From: Arcuatula senhousia
Lineage: Eukaryota; Mollusca; Bivalvia; Mytilida; Mytilidae
Reading direction: 5' to 3'
Length of the DNA: 64,000 nucleotides
NCBI GenBank assembly: GCA_963971305.1
Contig: OZ020307.1
Span: 54,123,702 to 54,187,701 of the forward strand
In this document: piece after piece, positions 10,369 to 22,592 of the stretch
Numbering within the stretch: the stretch's first letter is position 1
How the letters are laid out: every line of letters starts with the position of its first letter
Position numbers and translations under genes: made by a program
The notes under the pieces: generated by a model
Told to the model about the DNA's origin: nothing
Seen by the model: the letters and a program-made list of their open reading frames with translations, nothing else
The model's database searches: none

Positions 10369-12785
10369 CGATGTGATAACTCTTTTGTCTACCGATCTTG
10401 TCTTTGTCGGTTTTGGATAAAAATGTAAGATCAACCCTTTTGTACACCTTAGTTATATAAAGAATGTCTTGAAAATACAGTCACTGACCCAATTTCAACC
10501 TTAACGACTGACCGCTATTGTGCTTGATATCGGTAACAACCGCTTATTCAAACCTGTTGGATTTCCACACGAAAACAGCAAAGACAACCGTTCTTTTCTC
10601 TCACTACCCTTTTTAAACAAAGGTTTAGATACCATTAATTTAGGAAATATTCTACATCATAAATCTGTTACGGCACATATTCCTCCTTATTTCAAAGATA
10701 AAAGTATTCCAATCATCTCTTATACCTATACTTCCACTATTGCACCCAAGGTCTTCAACTACAGACAAGTGTTGCGGGATTTCCAAATCAATGACCTCAA
10801 AGCAAAACCTCCAGACCGTTCTTGTGAAAAGTCCCCATTCAATTATAGTCCCTCTGGCCATGTTATAACTGGTGACCTGAAAATCGTGGAAAATTACTTA
10901 CTTCGCGATGTTTTGGCTAAAGGACCAAAATACCGTGAGCCAAGACGTATCAACTGGAACCATAATATAATTTTAAAACAATTATGGATTCAGTTGAAAA
11001 CTATGTCAGAAAATGGGCCCAAAAAGAACAGGAGAAAGAAACTGACGTTTCGTCAGAGTGGGATAGAGCTTGCGAGGTCATTGATTTTGAAACGAATTAA
11101 TTCTTTGAAGAGCTCAATGAGCACTAAAGCAACATCCATATTTAACAACGCTGATGTTGCAAAAACACTGTCCACCTTACACGACAAATGTGTTGTTGTA
11201 CCTGCAGACAAAGCACCAAATAACATCATTTTTGTGTGCAAGAATAACTATATTGAGTGCTTGACAGCTGAATTAGGGGTTAGTTGTACCAACAATAGCA
11301 GCACGTACACAGCTACAACATTGTCTAAAGAGGAAATTATTGACAATCATCAATCTCTGTTGGTGCTGACAATGATGACATTCCATCACTGTATTGGATT
11401 CCTAAATTACATAAAAATCCATACAAACAGCGCTTCATTGCAGGGTCATCAAAATGTACCACTAAACCCCTTTCAGTCCTGTTGACCTCAATACTGACGG
11501 CAATAAAATCCGGCCTCCAGAAATATTACGAATGTTGTTATTCTAGAAATGGTGTCAAATGTGGATCCTGAAGAATTCGAAGGAACTGATGGAGATTCTT
11601 AACTCTAAATCAGTTTCATCTTGCAACAGCATCATTTCGATTTCTCCACACTTTACACTTCTATTCCACATGAACAACTTAAGTCACGATTGGCACAGCT
11701 GATTAAACGCAGCTTTTTCAAAAAGAAAGGAAAACGCAGGTACAAATGTCTGGTAGTCGGTTATAATAAGACTTACTTCGTCATCAATGAGTCTAAATGT
11801 AAGAACAAATTTACAGAAGATCAAATAATCGACATGCTCAACTTTCTTATAGACAACATATTTGTTCAGTTTGGTGGACGTGTTTTCAGCAAACAATAGA
11901 GATTTCAATGGGCACCAATTGTGCACCTTTGCTTGCTGATTTGTTTCTTCATTCATACATGTATGAAGCAGACTTCTTACAATCTCTTCTAGTTAAAAAA
12001 GATCGTAGACTAGCTCTCTCTTTTAACCTCAGGTTCCGTTATATTGATGATGTCCTTTCACCGAACAATTCTCGATTTGGTGACTTTCTCCATCTCATAT
12101 ATCCCCCGGAACTTCAGATAAAGGACACAACGGATTCTAGGAAGTCTGATTCATATTTAGATCTACATCTCGAAATAGACTCTCAAGGAAAACTATCAAC
12201 AATGCTCTATGACAAACGTGATATCTTCAACTTCCCGATCGTCAACTTTCCCTTCGTGTGTAGCAACATTCCGTCCGCTCGAGCTTATGGAGTTTACGTA
12301 TCACAATTTATTCGTTACTCCAGAGCTTGTGGGAATTACATCGATTTCCTTGGCAGAGCGTCACGTTTGACACAGAAATTGCTAACATGGGGTTATGTTG
12401 TTCCTCGGTTGCTGTCTTCACTCAAGAAATTTTACGCTAGACACCATGTACTCATAGATAAATATGGGATTTCTATCTCTCAGATGAGTGCAGATGTTGG
12501 TTGTCATAGGGTTTTGTTTTGTCTTCCTTTACCGGATTTGACACACTGAATTGGAAATTGGCAACGCGGCGTTTGTGCTATAGCAGGCAGGGAACGCTTA
12601 CTCTTCCGGAGCACCCGAGTTCACTCTTGTAGCGACTTGAGTTTGCGTTGTTGATTTCTGTTCGGTTGTTTTTATGTTTTGTGTTTCCTTGTGCTGTTCT
12701 TTTTCATGTTTACCGCTTTTGTCGTTGCCCTTTCGGACTTTTGACACTCGAATGCCCCTTTGGTGCCTCTGCTTATTTCTTTAAA
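10369..12785 (+). mobile_element. long Penelope-like element, family P1
   Basis: The element runs from a 5' leader (related to 21,560-21,680, with a TATATAAAG box near 10,454) through the ORF to a 3' tail ending near GGTGCCTCTGCTTATTTC. The tail recurs at 4.1-4.3, 15.3-15.5, 32.6-32.9, 41.4-41.6 and 54.9-55.2 kb. It is the longest P1 copy in the window and anchors recognition of all the fragments. No GIY-YIG endonuclease motif was recognised after the RT. Confidence 0.82.
10520..12549 (+). pseudogene. P1 reverse transcriptase ORF, frameshifted
   Basis: Penelope-type RT: RNA-templated DNA synthesis for retrotransposition. The N-terminal part (10,520-11,370) includes SPSGHVITGDLKIVENYLL and the VVPADKAPNNIIFVCKNN block that precedes the palm. 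The frame is lost near 11,370, where a WIPKLHK motif continues in another frame. It is disrupted again around 11,570-11,640 (before DFSTLYTSIPHEQL) and at 11,895 (before MGTNCAPLLADLFL). The last open segment, 11,908-12,549, carries the catalytic RYIDDVLSPNN, the YLDLHLEID block and YDKRDIFNFPIVNFP. Catalytic Asp residues remain, but at least three frame breaks make this copy dead unless trans-mobilised. Confidence 0.85.
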
Positions 12786-13290
12786 TGCCCTGTATGTAAG
12801 TGTCTAAATATCGTTAACACTAGTTTACGACAGAGTGACATGTAACCCATTGTCGACCAAAACTCATGACAGTGCAACTTTTGTAAAAAAAAACACAATT
12901 TACACACAGAAGATGAATGTACGATGAGTGCACTTTGAACACACAATAAACGAATGATCAGTGCAAAATAAGCGCAATTAACGATTTGGGCGATTTGAGC
13001 GATTAATGTTTAAAATTGATTAGCTAACTTAACATGGCAGATAATAAGAAATCGTTATAATATATTTTATCAAATAATTAGCAATTGTAATACAAAAAAG
13101 CTGTTTTCAATCATTTTAAAAAATTTCAAAACTAAATCAAAGGAATATAATTCATTTAAAAAAAATAAACGGAGAACCTATGTTTTTTTCAAACAATTTC
13201 GAAAAGCTTTAGAAAAGGGACTTTGCTGATTCTATAGTAGGAATTCTCCTTAAGTAGATTTTCTTCCTATATATTCTATACAAAACAAGA
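12786..13290. other. AT-rich spacer
   Basis: No gene or clear repeat is recognised between the P1 3' end and the next interspersed repeat. Confidence 0.45.
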
Positions 13291-13660
13291 GGCTCCTAGG
13301 AGCCTGAATCGCTCACCTGGTCTTGATGTCTACCCTATAAAAACTTTTCTAAAGCTAAATGAGCTGAACATTTAAGCAAGTAACAGCTTTCTCAATCTAC
13401 TACAGTTTTATTCTGAAGCCAAAGGCCCAAATCATGAAAAAAAAATATTATTTTAGGGGCCAAAACCCCATATAAGGGGTCATCTTATGAAAACTTTTGA
13501 AGCGCTAAATGAACTGAACATTTAAGCAAGCAACAGCTTTTCTCTATCTGCTACAGTTTTCATTTTAAAGTCCAAAAACATGAAAAACGTTATTTTAAGG
13601 GCCGTAACCCCTATAAGGCGTCATCTGACAACTATCACCTTATGAAGACTTTTGTATACT
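13291..13660. repeat. interspersed tandem-type repeat
   Basis: It begins with a small palindrome (GGCTCCTAGGAGCC) followed by GCTCACCTGGTC, a phrase typical of the same class at 63,055. Two units then repeat the phrases 'actgaacatttaagcaag' and 'caacagct..ctctatct' with about 130-bp spacing. Confidence 0.6.
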
Positions 13661-13664
13661 ATTC

Positions 13665-13990
13665 CTTCAATATATCCTCCAGAATTGTTGATTAAAGAGC
13701 CCACAGAATCAAATTGCTTCACGTCTTTCTTGGATTTGCACCTCGAATTTGACCAAGATGGTTATCTCAGTTCAAAAAATTTACGATAAAAGAGACGATT
13801 TTAATTTTCAAATTATTAATTTTCCTAATCTACAGAGCAATAAATATACCTACTTCCCCTGCATACGGTGTTTATATTTCACAACTTATTCGATATGCCA
13901 GAGCTTGCACACATTTCACAGATTTTTTTTATTAGACACCGATTTCTTCGTGACCGACTTGTGTTCTATGGTCATTTCCGGATCCTAAGA
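13665..13990 (+). mobile_element. Penelope-like fragment
   Basis: The open frame at 13,749 gives VQKIYDKRDDFNFQIINFPN, the conserved block just after the RT palm. CATACGGTGTTTATATTTCACAACTTATTCG follows in another frame (AYGVYISQLIRY-like). It is cut at both ends and frameshifted. Confidence 0.72.
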
Positions 13991-14190
13991 TCGCAATGGA
14001 AGAGGGAGGCTTGGCGCCATAAAACATGGTTGAAGCCACCATTTCGTTTGAAATGCCTGTACCAAGTCAGGACCATTGCGATCCACCAATTCTCCGGTAT
14101 GACTGATTCTTTTTTGTCATTTTCTCTGGACTATGAGATTGATCATTCAAGTTCGGTAGTTTTGTTATTACCTTTATTTGTGTAAAAGGG
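13985..14190 (-). repeat. interspersed repeat (CCAAGTCAGGACCATTGCGAT family)
   Basis: Contains 'cctgtaccaagtcaggacc' and 'gatcgcaatggaagaggga', both seen again at 21,030-21,160, 42,380-42,420 and 44,960-45,080. It is part of the same repeat that fills the inside of the 43-45.7 kb element. No coding potential. Confidence 0.6.
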
Positions 14191-15284
14191 ATTTTCACAA
14201 GGATTCCAATTTAAAAAAAGTGGGCGTGACCTGTCTTTGGATCCATGTGTCAATGTACGGTGAAATATATATGAAAACCTTTGACATATTCAGTTGACAA
14301 AATATAATGAGGAACTGAATAAAAGAATTTTCCAAATCGAATGAATAATAAAATTCTACAACCAAAACACCCATTGTATCCCCTTTTGGCTACAAACCCC
14401 AAATACAACACCGTTGTTCCTTCAGTGGTTATAATGATCATATTAAAGCTTCATAACAATTAGTTGGCCCACTATAACTTTATTTGTTGTGCAAAACTAT
14501 TTGCCTCAACAAACCCTAAAACATGACGTTTTTCCCCATTCAACACTTAATTTCTCAAAGATGGTAAGAAATATTGCAAATCTGATTGTGAAAAGTAGAC
14601 AGGGATTTTCACTAGGATTCCATTTGCAAATCGAAGCTCAAATAAAAAAGTCGATTTAAGGCGGAATTGCCCCTTTTGACACTTTGTTGCAATGTAATGA
14701 AACCATTGACACATTAAGTTGACAAAATTAAATGAGAAAATCAATAAAAAAAGAATTTTGAAAAAAAAATGAATAATAAACATTGTACATCAGTGATTTT
14801 TGTCAATCCACCTATTGTATCCCCTTTAGGGCCTTTTTTCTAAAACAATGGGGGCCAAAACGCCCACAAACAATACCAACGTTCTTTTTATTAGTGGTTT
14901 CATTACAATCAATCTGTATTTAAATAAGTTATTGCACGGAAAACAAATGTTCGCAGACGACGACATCCTCATAACATTATACGATCGCAAAAATTGAGAG
15001 TTGGGAATTGACCTGAATAAAAGTGTTGTTTTTTTCCTGGTGATATGGACTAACATTATTTATTACCATATAGAGTGTGACAATTATTAACAGACAACTT
15101 CCTCTTAATAGTTTGATCTAGTTTATTACGACTTTTTTTTAACAGATCAGCAAGCAATATTTAATTATGTAGGCTAACCAAACACATTTTTCAAATTAAA
15201 TGAGGAATAACCCATGAGAAGAGGTTGTGAAAATTAAGTTGAATTGTAAACTTTTTTCATTCTTTTTGTTTGTAAGAAATAAAA

Positions 15285-16140
15285 CAGAGATACCAACTGG
15301 GCATCCATATATCAAAAGTCCGAAAAAGGAATCCAAAAATCAGTAAACACCAATAGACAGAACATTAAAATAAAAGCAGTAAACTCAGAAATACACAAAA
15401 CAACTGAATAACAATCAACAACGCATACCCAAGTCGTAACGAGAGTGAAATTTCGGGGGTTAAGCAGTTCCTTCTTACTGAAGCACATCCGTTGCACTGC
15501 CAACGGCCAATTCAGCGTGTAAAGTCTGCTAAAGAAGATAAAGAAACTCCATCTGCACTTATTGTAGAAAACAAAATCTTGCATTTGTCTACGAGCGCAT
15601 GATGTCGTCCATGAAGTTTCTAATTAATAAGTGAAAACAACAACTTGAGAGCAGCAAAACATCATGTTTGCAGTTTCTTTTGTCAGACGTGCCTTTGAAA
15701 TCGATTTAAGCCCCACATGCTCTGGAATAACCAATCAATTGTGATACGCAAATGCTATGACCTAGAGCAGAAATAATGTTGCTAGACAAAATGGAAAAGT
15801 TGACGATTGGAAAGTTGAGCAATTACGCTTGTCGAAGACAAATGTTAAAAGCTGAACTTTAGAGTTTATTTGGAGATTTAGATCCAAATATGAAACACAC
15901 CTCATCGCAACTGTTTTGTTCTTTATCTCAAGTTCATGAGGATCTATGAAATAGAAAAAAATCACCAAATCGAAAATTTTCAGAAAAAGGTCATCATCAA
16001 TATTACAAGTTTTAAAGAGAGCATATCTACGATCTGTTTTGTTTGAAGTAATTATAAGAAGTCTGCCTTATGTAGAAATAAATCAACAAGTAAAGGTGTA
16101 GAATATGTGCCCATTGGAATCCATATTATTTGCTGTAAGA
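15285..16140 (-). mobile_element. Penelope-like P1 fragment, reverse orientation
   Basis: Read on the minus strand, it covers the RT region from the catalytic block (degraded around 15,960-16,020) through SYLDLNLQINS and FDKRN to the YGVY-like and C-terminal blocks. The P1 3' tail follows (GCTGAATTGGCCGTTGGC and GCCCAGTTGGTATCTCTG at the end). Multiple frameshifts. The open frames at 15,312-15,584 and 15,762-15,968 are pieces of it. Confidence 0.78.
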
Positions 16141-16760
16141 AACGTCCACAAAAGTGCAGAAATATTTAGTCTATTACACAGTTGATCATCTTGATTATTT
16201 TGCCTTATGTGTTGATTTGTTCTTTTAATATTCTTTGACTCATAGATAAATATAATGTATCTATATTTTCAGCATTTGTTACACTTTTATTTATGTCGAC
16301 GAAAAGGGTAAAAATAATTAAACAAGAAGAAACAACCGACACATGTAAAGAAAGAAATAAACAAAAGGTTGAACTCACATCATATTTTAACCGATTGATA
16401 ATTTGAGAGTTTTAAGTGCAAAATGTTGTACCAGTTAGCTTATCATATGATATTTAAACGTATGTTACCTTAACATCTCATTTGGTGAGGTTTGTGACCA
16501 AATTTAAACTCTTTTGACAACAGATAACACACACACAAGTGACTGCTTCTGTGCATTTATTACACATCTAATTGTTTCCAATGAAGTATATTACCAATGT
16601 AACAATTACATTTGTTTTATCTGTATACTATTGTTTTCCCTGTTTTTCCCCCGTCTATTTATTTGGTTTGAGACGGGGTGCGTTTTAAAGTTTTAACTGC
16701 AAAAGTTATCTATTAATTATCCAATTGATTCAAACGAAACTTATGTTTTTACCTGTATAA
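16141..16760. other. spacer downstream of C1q-A
   Basis: AT-rich, with no gene recognised. It lies beyond the putative C1q-A poly(A) signal. Confidence 0.45.
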
Positions 16761-16766
16761 TTTATT
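16761..16766 (-). promoter_or_regulatory. C1q-A poly(A) signal
   Basis: AATAAA on the minus strand, 43 nt beyond the C1q-A stop codon. It is the first canonical signal after the stop. Transcription would end near 16,740. Confidence 0.6.
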
Positions 16767-16808
16767 TATATTAATACAGAGAACGGTTAAAAGTGATGGT
16801 TTAACTCA

Positions 16809-17194
16809 TCACCGCCAGTTATTTATCTTTAATATTGTCAAACATGATCCTGCATCTGCAAAGTGTACTTTACTTTTTGTTGGTTTAACTGACACGATGT
16901 CGTTTACATTGAGCTCTAGTGCGATAACTGACGTCCCGCTGTCGTCTCTGTTCCCGGCGTCATTGATTAAGTGTGAGGTGACTTGGTTGTCGTTCTTGTA
17001 AATGATGAAACTAGCCCCATAAGATTCTGACGACAACGTAAAGGTAACCATATACAGTCCCGCAGTAGGACATATAAAGTCTCCGTTCTTTAGAGCATTG
17101 GAGTCAATCGGTCCGGTCTGTGATTTTATGGCTGTAAAGGGCACTTTAGACGGGTAGCTGTAGTAACCATCAGGTACGCAGGCTGTCACAGCAA
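16809..17194 (-). CDS. C1q-A, C1q-domain exon
   Basis: Single exon carrying an entire C1q domain, the trimer-forming recognition fold of complement C1q and TNF relatives. In bivalves, secreted forms bind microbial or cell-surface ligands. The acceptor CTTTCAG precedes 17,194; the two leading bases complete a phase-1 codon and TGA is at 16,811-16,809. It opens with VAVTACVPDGYYSYPSKVPF, then family landmarks in order: FICPTAGLYMVTF, IIYKNDNQV, SVIALELNVNDIVSV and the last strand SCLTILKI. Joined to exons at 20,868-20,882 and 22,288-22,384 it gives 498 nt, a 165-aa precursor. No collagen repeat is present. The domain is full length with no stops. Ligand unknown. Confidence 0.93.
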
Positions 17195-17356
17195 CTGAAA
17201 GGTATAGAATAACGGAAAATAATAATTTAATTAATTAAAAAGATTCACCATTTACCTTGTTTTCTTTGACCCTTGAAATACTTTAACACGAGACTTTTTT
17301 TTATCCTTTTCTAGATCTGTTTTAAATTTTAACTATTGAATTTACTATGGTAAGCT

Positions 17357-17652
17357 CATTTTAAGATCGGGGGACTGGGTGGCCCATTTGGTCTAAGGCG
17401 ATGGTCTAAATACCACACTATGGATCACTAGCCGATCACCTCTCAGCTTGTATTCGAATCCCGTTTGTATTTAACAAAAACGGGACTTCCACAACTGTAT
17501 GTGATTAGGTTTGTCAGTTACCTGCCCAAGGTCGGTGGTTTTCTACGGGTGATCCGGTTTCCTCCACCATTAAAACTGACCACCCTACATGGTCCAGGTG
17601 CGTGGATAAAGGGAGTTAAATACCAATACACACGCACACACATTTTAAGATC
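17357..17652 (+). mobile_element. tRNA-derived SINE with 12-bp target-site duplication
   Basis: The body spans 17,369-17,640. The head has a box A-like GGCCCATTTGGTCTAAGG and box B-like ATTCGAATCCC (17,453-17,463), both tRNA-Leu-like. A central block with GGTTTCCTCCACCA and a tail of CACACGCACACA follow. CATTTTAAGATC flanks it exactly at 17,357-17,368 and 17,641-17,652. It resembles described bivalve SINEs with a conserved central domain, but the named family cannot be confirmed here. It sits in the last intron of C1q-A, about 175 bp from the acceptor. Confidence 0.88.
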
Positions 17653-20400
17653 AAATAACGTTGTGGATCCGTTATATACCCCTCAATCGGCAAGGTATTA
17701 TATTATACCGTCTGTTTTCTTCAGTGTCTGTTTGACCTTCCTACCGTCTCCCAAAACTTAACGAATATATTTAACTATCGAAAAAAAAATGGTAGCAGGG
17801 GGCATTTATCCTGTTATGTCCACTTAAATGCCCTCTTTTCTAATATGAGGTAGGCATTGCCTAAATGCGAGCACAGCAACAATATCAGATGTCAATGAAC
17901 AGCTTAATAGTATTTCTTCATACCTTTTGAGTTATTTCTTCATACCTTTTGAGTTAAGGAAGGCTCCCCCTGTAGACTCCCATACAATAAAACTGTTTGC
18001 ATCCTTTTTTGGCCCTCATATGACGGAGTTCTACGCCTCAATTGAGGAATAAAGTCGTTTAGAATTCAGAATATAAGATCTAGAGGACCCCATTCCCGAA
18101 AATACGTGGACACTGTTGATGCAAATGTTAACTGTTTTGATCGTAGTTATTATTACTTTAATCAGTTCATTTTCTAGAATGTTCAGTTTGGGCATGGAAG
18201 TTATATGATTTAACATGGTTTTGGACGAGGTATTTTGGGCGAATGAGCGTAAAAAAGAAAATATAAAAAAAAAACTTAAAAAATGAAGTAACTCATTGTC
18301 ATCAGAATATTTTTCTCCTTGTTCTATTTTTACATAGAAAATTTTTGGAAGAGGAGTAGCAAAATTGGTAATTATTTTCAAGTTCACATCGTACCTGTAT
18401 AAATTGTGCACGTGAAATTGTGAGAAGCATATCCAGACGAAAAAAAATCCATATCAGCATTAGGCAAATTTTTCGAGGGAACTTGATGTAGAGCTCTCCG
18501 CTCTTCGTGCCCGCTACGAGCTGTGCTCGCTATCAATTATAGTGATTTGCAAGTATTCGAAGAACTGTAAATGTAATTGAAAACTTATTATGATTATCAA
18601 GGGCGGACCCAGATGGGGATCAAGGAGCCTGGATCCCCCTTATAGGAAATCATTGAAACAGGACCAATGTGTGGCCCCCTTCTTCTAAATCTGGAAGAAG
18701 TGAAGGTGTACAAAAGGGATTATCAAACATATTACTAGAACACCGAAAAGAAAAAGACAAAATTGATCGACTAAAAAGTCACAACGAAACAAACAACACA
18801 CCAAGAAAACAGAAAAACACACACATAACAACAAAACAACATTTATTAGCGTTCTGTCAATTCGTCACGAAAGAACTGCTTGCTTTAGCGCAATTTTTTT
18901 CCATTGGTATACCAATTGTCTGCTGAAAAACAAGTCCACCAAACTACAAATATGTTGTCGAGAAGAAATTTGAGCATTATTTTTTTATTTGATCTTCTAT
19001 AAAGCCGGTTTTCTTACAACACTTTTGGATGACAATATAATTCTTTCAATAATCGACAACCAAGTACTTGTACCTGCGTTTTCCGTTCTTTATAATAAAG
19101 CTTATATTAATAAACTGTGCAAAACGAGATTTGAATTGTGAATGTTAAATTGAAGTATATAATGTAAAGAAATCAAAGGTTTTAATGATATGACAAGATA
19201 AAAATGACTTACAATAGAGAACTCCATCATTTGTTTTAGAATTTGAGGATCCTCATTTGATGGACGCCATTTCTAGAGTAAAGATTCACAATCAAAAATA
19301 CTTTTGAAAGCTTTATTTTATTGCCGTTAATATGAATGTAAACAAGACTAAAAGAGGTTTAGTTGTACAAACATGACATATGGATGCATAAGTAATAAAA
19401 TGATGAAATATTGACATATCGATGAATAATAAAATGATGAAATATGGCGTTTTATGTAATTTTGGAATCCAATACAAGAATGGAACGTCCTATTTCTTTT
19501 TGTCAAAAATATCAAAAATGCCAAGAGAGGAAATGTCAGAATTATGAACGTTGATTATTATGACTGTCACAATGTTGTTGCTGTATAAGTGATGCTTTTG
19601 CTGGTACAACCAAACCCTTACTTAGCTGTTAAGCAATCGATACATGTATAGTGTTTTTGCAAATCACAATGGAAAACAGCCACCAGTCTTCAACATGACT
19701 TTATTTTGTGTGATGATTTTTGAAACTGTTCGCTAAACGTTATTCCTTTATTGCCAAAAATATGTCAATCCATTATTTATCTCTATTTTAATTTTTCTCT
19801 TAGGTTCCATACATTTAATTTTACTATTAAATGACCTTCTTATATCTTGTATATTTTTCAAAGTGCAATTATGGATACACATTAATTTGCAGTTTTTTTA
19901 TCAGAAACTTTCCTAAAATACACAATTGTCCTGACACTGCTAACGAAAGAAGGTATGTAGTATATACACACGCATGTAACACATTAAATCATGGCCTATA
20001 AAACTTTTAAATAGAGGTCGAAATAAAATTATTGAAGACGATACTGATTACTTTGCCAAGGCAAATTAAATTCTTCTTGTTTACGTTGAGAAGTACATTT
20101 TTAAAGGTACAACAAATGCACACACTAGTTTTGTTGTACATAAGCACAACATGAGTCTTACATTATGAAAATCAGTTGAGTGCTTCAACATTATAGTTTT
20201 TTTTCTTATTACTGATGTAAAGATAAGTTCTACACAACTGCCTAGGGTGTAACTCTTTTATAATTAGTTTAAAATATTGTAAGGTTACGACTTCAAGGAG
20301 GTTTTTCACATATTACATCATGTACATGTAAGCTCATTAGAATTGAAGCACGAGTTTTGAGAGTTTCCAGTTCCCCAAATTTTCAGACCGACCCAGATTC
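17653..20400. other. intron 3 of C1q-A, no gene
   Basis: AT-rich. The plus-strand open frame at 18,669-18,926 starts in a common GGGCGGACCCAG-type interspersed repeat and is not a gene. A short 34-bp direct repeat (AATAAAATGATGAAATAT) lies at about 19,397-19,446. A palindromic GAGCTCTCCGCTC stretch is at about 18,490. Nothing coding was recognised. Confidence 0.5.
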
Positions 20401-20479
20401 AACCACCTTTGTCTCAAGGATTCTTAGGGTGCCAAATAACTTCACCCCATGTACCTTTACAGCTTTATGATGGTCAGCA

Positions 20480-20715
20480 GAGCCGATTTTCTAGTACAGA
20501 GCAAAAAGGTTCGAACAGGGAAGGCAGTCGACCATGTTCAGTACAAGGCAAAAACTTTTTGAATTTAACAATCTTAAATTTCAATGACAAAAATTTGAGA
20601 AATTCTATGGTAAATTCGTGTCAGGTTAGTCAGACGACCAGGCTGGTGATAACCCTTGGAGGCCTCTAACCACTAGCAGTGGTAGTCGACCCAGTAGTTT
20701 CAAAATACAAATACT
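20480..20715 (+). repeat. interspersed repeat family R1 (3' part)
   Basis: GGTTCGAACAGGGAAG, AAATTCGTGTCAG, ACCAGGCT and TTTCAAAATACAAATAC follow in the same order as in copies at 22,593 and 54,481. The family ends in a phrase close to 'tttcaaaatacaaata'. Non-coding. Confidence 0.65.
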
Positions 20716-20867
20716 TAAACAGTAAAAACAAAAAGTATTATTAATTTAATGGTCCGTCATTCTTTTGAATTTCTTAAATCGGTTGGCATTTTAAAGATTT
20801 TTTCAATCAATTTACAAATTGAAATAATTAAGATGATGATTATGACATATATAAACAATTCTTTTAC

Positions 20868-20882
20868 CTTGCTCCAGCAGTC
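20868..20882 (-). CDS. C1q-A micro-exon (15 nt)
   Basis: On the minus strand, CTTTCAG precedes GACTGCTGGAGCAAG, followed by the donor GTAAAAG. With the carried-over G from the signal exon it encodes GLLEQ and leaves phase 1, so the frame into the C1q exon stays open. C1q-B has a 15-nt and C1q-C a 24-nt counterpart with the same splice context. Skipping it would also keep the frame, because its length is a multiple of three. Confidence 0.78.
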
Positions 20883-21024
20883 CTGAAAGTATAAAGTGGG
20901 ATATGAGAGTTGTAACAAAACTGGGATATCAAACATGGATGTGCATAATCACTGGTTTAATTTTGAAATGTTGATTTTGCTGTAAAATCATTTTTTAAAA
21001 ACCGTAAAACCTGGTTTTACCCAC

Positions 21025-21370
21025 CCTTTCTTTTGAAATACCTGTACCAAGTCAGGACCATTGCGATCTTCAAATTTCCCGGTATTTATTTTCTTGTTTT
21101 GTCTCGTCATATGGACATTTGAGATTGATTCGCGAAGTTCGGTAATTTTGTTATTGCTTTTATTCTTAATTCTCTATCTGAATAAACTTTAATCAAAATT
21201 ATTTGTTCAGGAACATGTGTCATTTCAGTTTAAGCTGAATTTTGCTGAAAGCACGAAAAAGCAAAGAATGGCCAAGAATATATTATGCATATGTTCTAAG
21301 TTGGAAGAGCGCCTCTAATGAGTCTTGAATAGACAAAACGCGCGTCAGACGTAGCAAAATTTGTTGTCTG
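21025..21370 (-). repeat. interspersed repeat (43-45.7 kb element interior)
   Basis: Contains CCTGTACCAAGTCAGGACC and TGAGTCTTGAATAGACAAAA..GCGCGTCAGACGTAG. Both are found repeatedly in the interior of the two element copies at 41.2-45.7 kb. Non-coding. Confidence 0.65.
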
Positions 21371-21439
21371 GAACTTTGTTGTCATTTGTATTTCTTAATC
21401 TTACACAATGCTGGGGTTTTAATTAATAGATTTTTGACA

Positions 21440-21680
21440 ACGTGACGGGTGTGCTATTGCAATCTGAAATTGCTAACTCTTTCAGAAAATCTGAGTTCAT
21501 TCACGTTTCGAGTTCACGTTGCCAAATGTGGTAAAGTATTTATATGTGTTTTTTTTTTTTGCTGTGCGGTTTGTTTCGTTGTGATAATTTTTTGTCTACT
21601 GATTTTATTTTCGTCTTTTCAGAATAGTAATGTTTGATTACCCCTTTAGCACAACTTTGCTTTAATATATATAAAAGATG
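21440..21680 (+). mobile_element. Penelope-like P1 end junction
   Basis: The first part (GACAACGTGACGGGTGTGCTATTGCA onward) matches the P1 3' tail. The second part (TTGTTTCGTTGTGATAA, TTTTGTCTACTGATTTTATT and a TATATATAAAAGATG stretch) matches the 5' leader before the long P1 ORF. A 3' end followed directly by a 5' leader is expected if P1 units were once in partial tandem, as is typical of Penelope-like insertions. Confidence 0.55.
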
Positions 21681-22287
21681 TAAAAGATTCGAAATCAATT
21701 TCGAATTTATCAGTGAATTACTCATTTCTGAATATAGAGCTAGCTCTCGCTTAAAATTTTATTTCATCAAGAAGATAGAAAAAATCCTATCTTGAATCTT
21801 TATTAATAAGCGTTTTGAATTTCAAATCTGCAAATCTGACAGTAAAGGAAGAAACCGATACAGTTGACAATTTAATAAAAAAAAAGATACCAAGATCCGT
21901 TTCATTTGTTTGAATATCATTTTCTGTAAAGGAGCAACCATTTTATAATTTTTTGAGGGTGAGGGCTATAGACAATTTCTTCGCCTTGCCTCTTTATTTT
22001 GGGAAAAGCTGAAAAGCTTAGCCTCCACTGTTTTTGTGCGATGGCCCGTGCCAGTTGTCTTAAAGCTTTTAGTAAAATTTTTAGCCAAAGAAAAACCTTT
22101 CCCCTTATAAATTCAAAGCAGAGTCCTGCCTTTTTATTCCTAGATTTTTATCAAATTTCAACAACCCACCGTTAAAATCATATGGTCGCTTCCTTAATGG
22201 AATTAATTTGAAACCCTAAAAAGTATTGCGAACAGTTTTTTGAGAAAAGTTTTTTAAGGCACTAAAACTCAAACTTTATAAAAGTAC

Positions 22288-22384
22288 CTTTCACAGTACT
22301 CCAGTCTGTATATATATCAAAGGAAGTCAGCGACGACAAAGGAGTCATAATTCCAACGAAGAACAGGATAAAAGTCAGAAACAT
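22288..22384 (-). CDS. C1q-A signal-peptide exon (coding part)
   Basis: On the minus strand, the acceptor TTTTTTGTAG (22,401 onward) is followed by AAATCCAAAAGATAAAATG, with ATG at 22,384-22,382. It encodes 32 codons plus one base. MFLTFILFFVGIMTPLSSL is a clear signal peptide (short n-region, long hydrophobic core, small residues at the likely cut), followed by a mature stub ending STVK. The donor G|GTACTTTT gives phase 1. Length, phase and ATG context match C1q-C and, with a 12-nt extension, C1q-B. The whole exon probably runs to 22,400. Confidence 0.9.
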
Positions 22385-22592
22385 TTTATCTTTTGGATTT
22401 CTACAAAAAATAGTGCGGGATTATAACTATGTTTTACATACATGATATAATCACATTTATTAAATGACAGTAGGTTACATAAATGTATTTAACACAATAA
22501 GGAATCTTCTTTCCAATGACATAATGAGCCTACTATTCAGTGCCACTAGGGCGCTTCTTAAACATGTAAATGATACAGGGAATGTGTGTAAA

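Noticed and set aside
16514..16696. 60-aa plus-strand frame next to C1q-A
   Set aside because: Low-complexity hydrophobic frame beyond the C1q-A poly(A) signal; no further support.
17370..17465. Second possible tRNA gene
   Set aside because: Same reasoning: tRNA-derived head of a SINE with an exact 12-bp duplication.
18031..18411. 126-aa minus-strand frame in C1q-A intron 3
   Set aside because: AT-rich, Lys/Ile/Asn/Phe-biased, no domain and no splice context matching the C1q genes.
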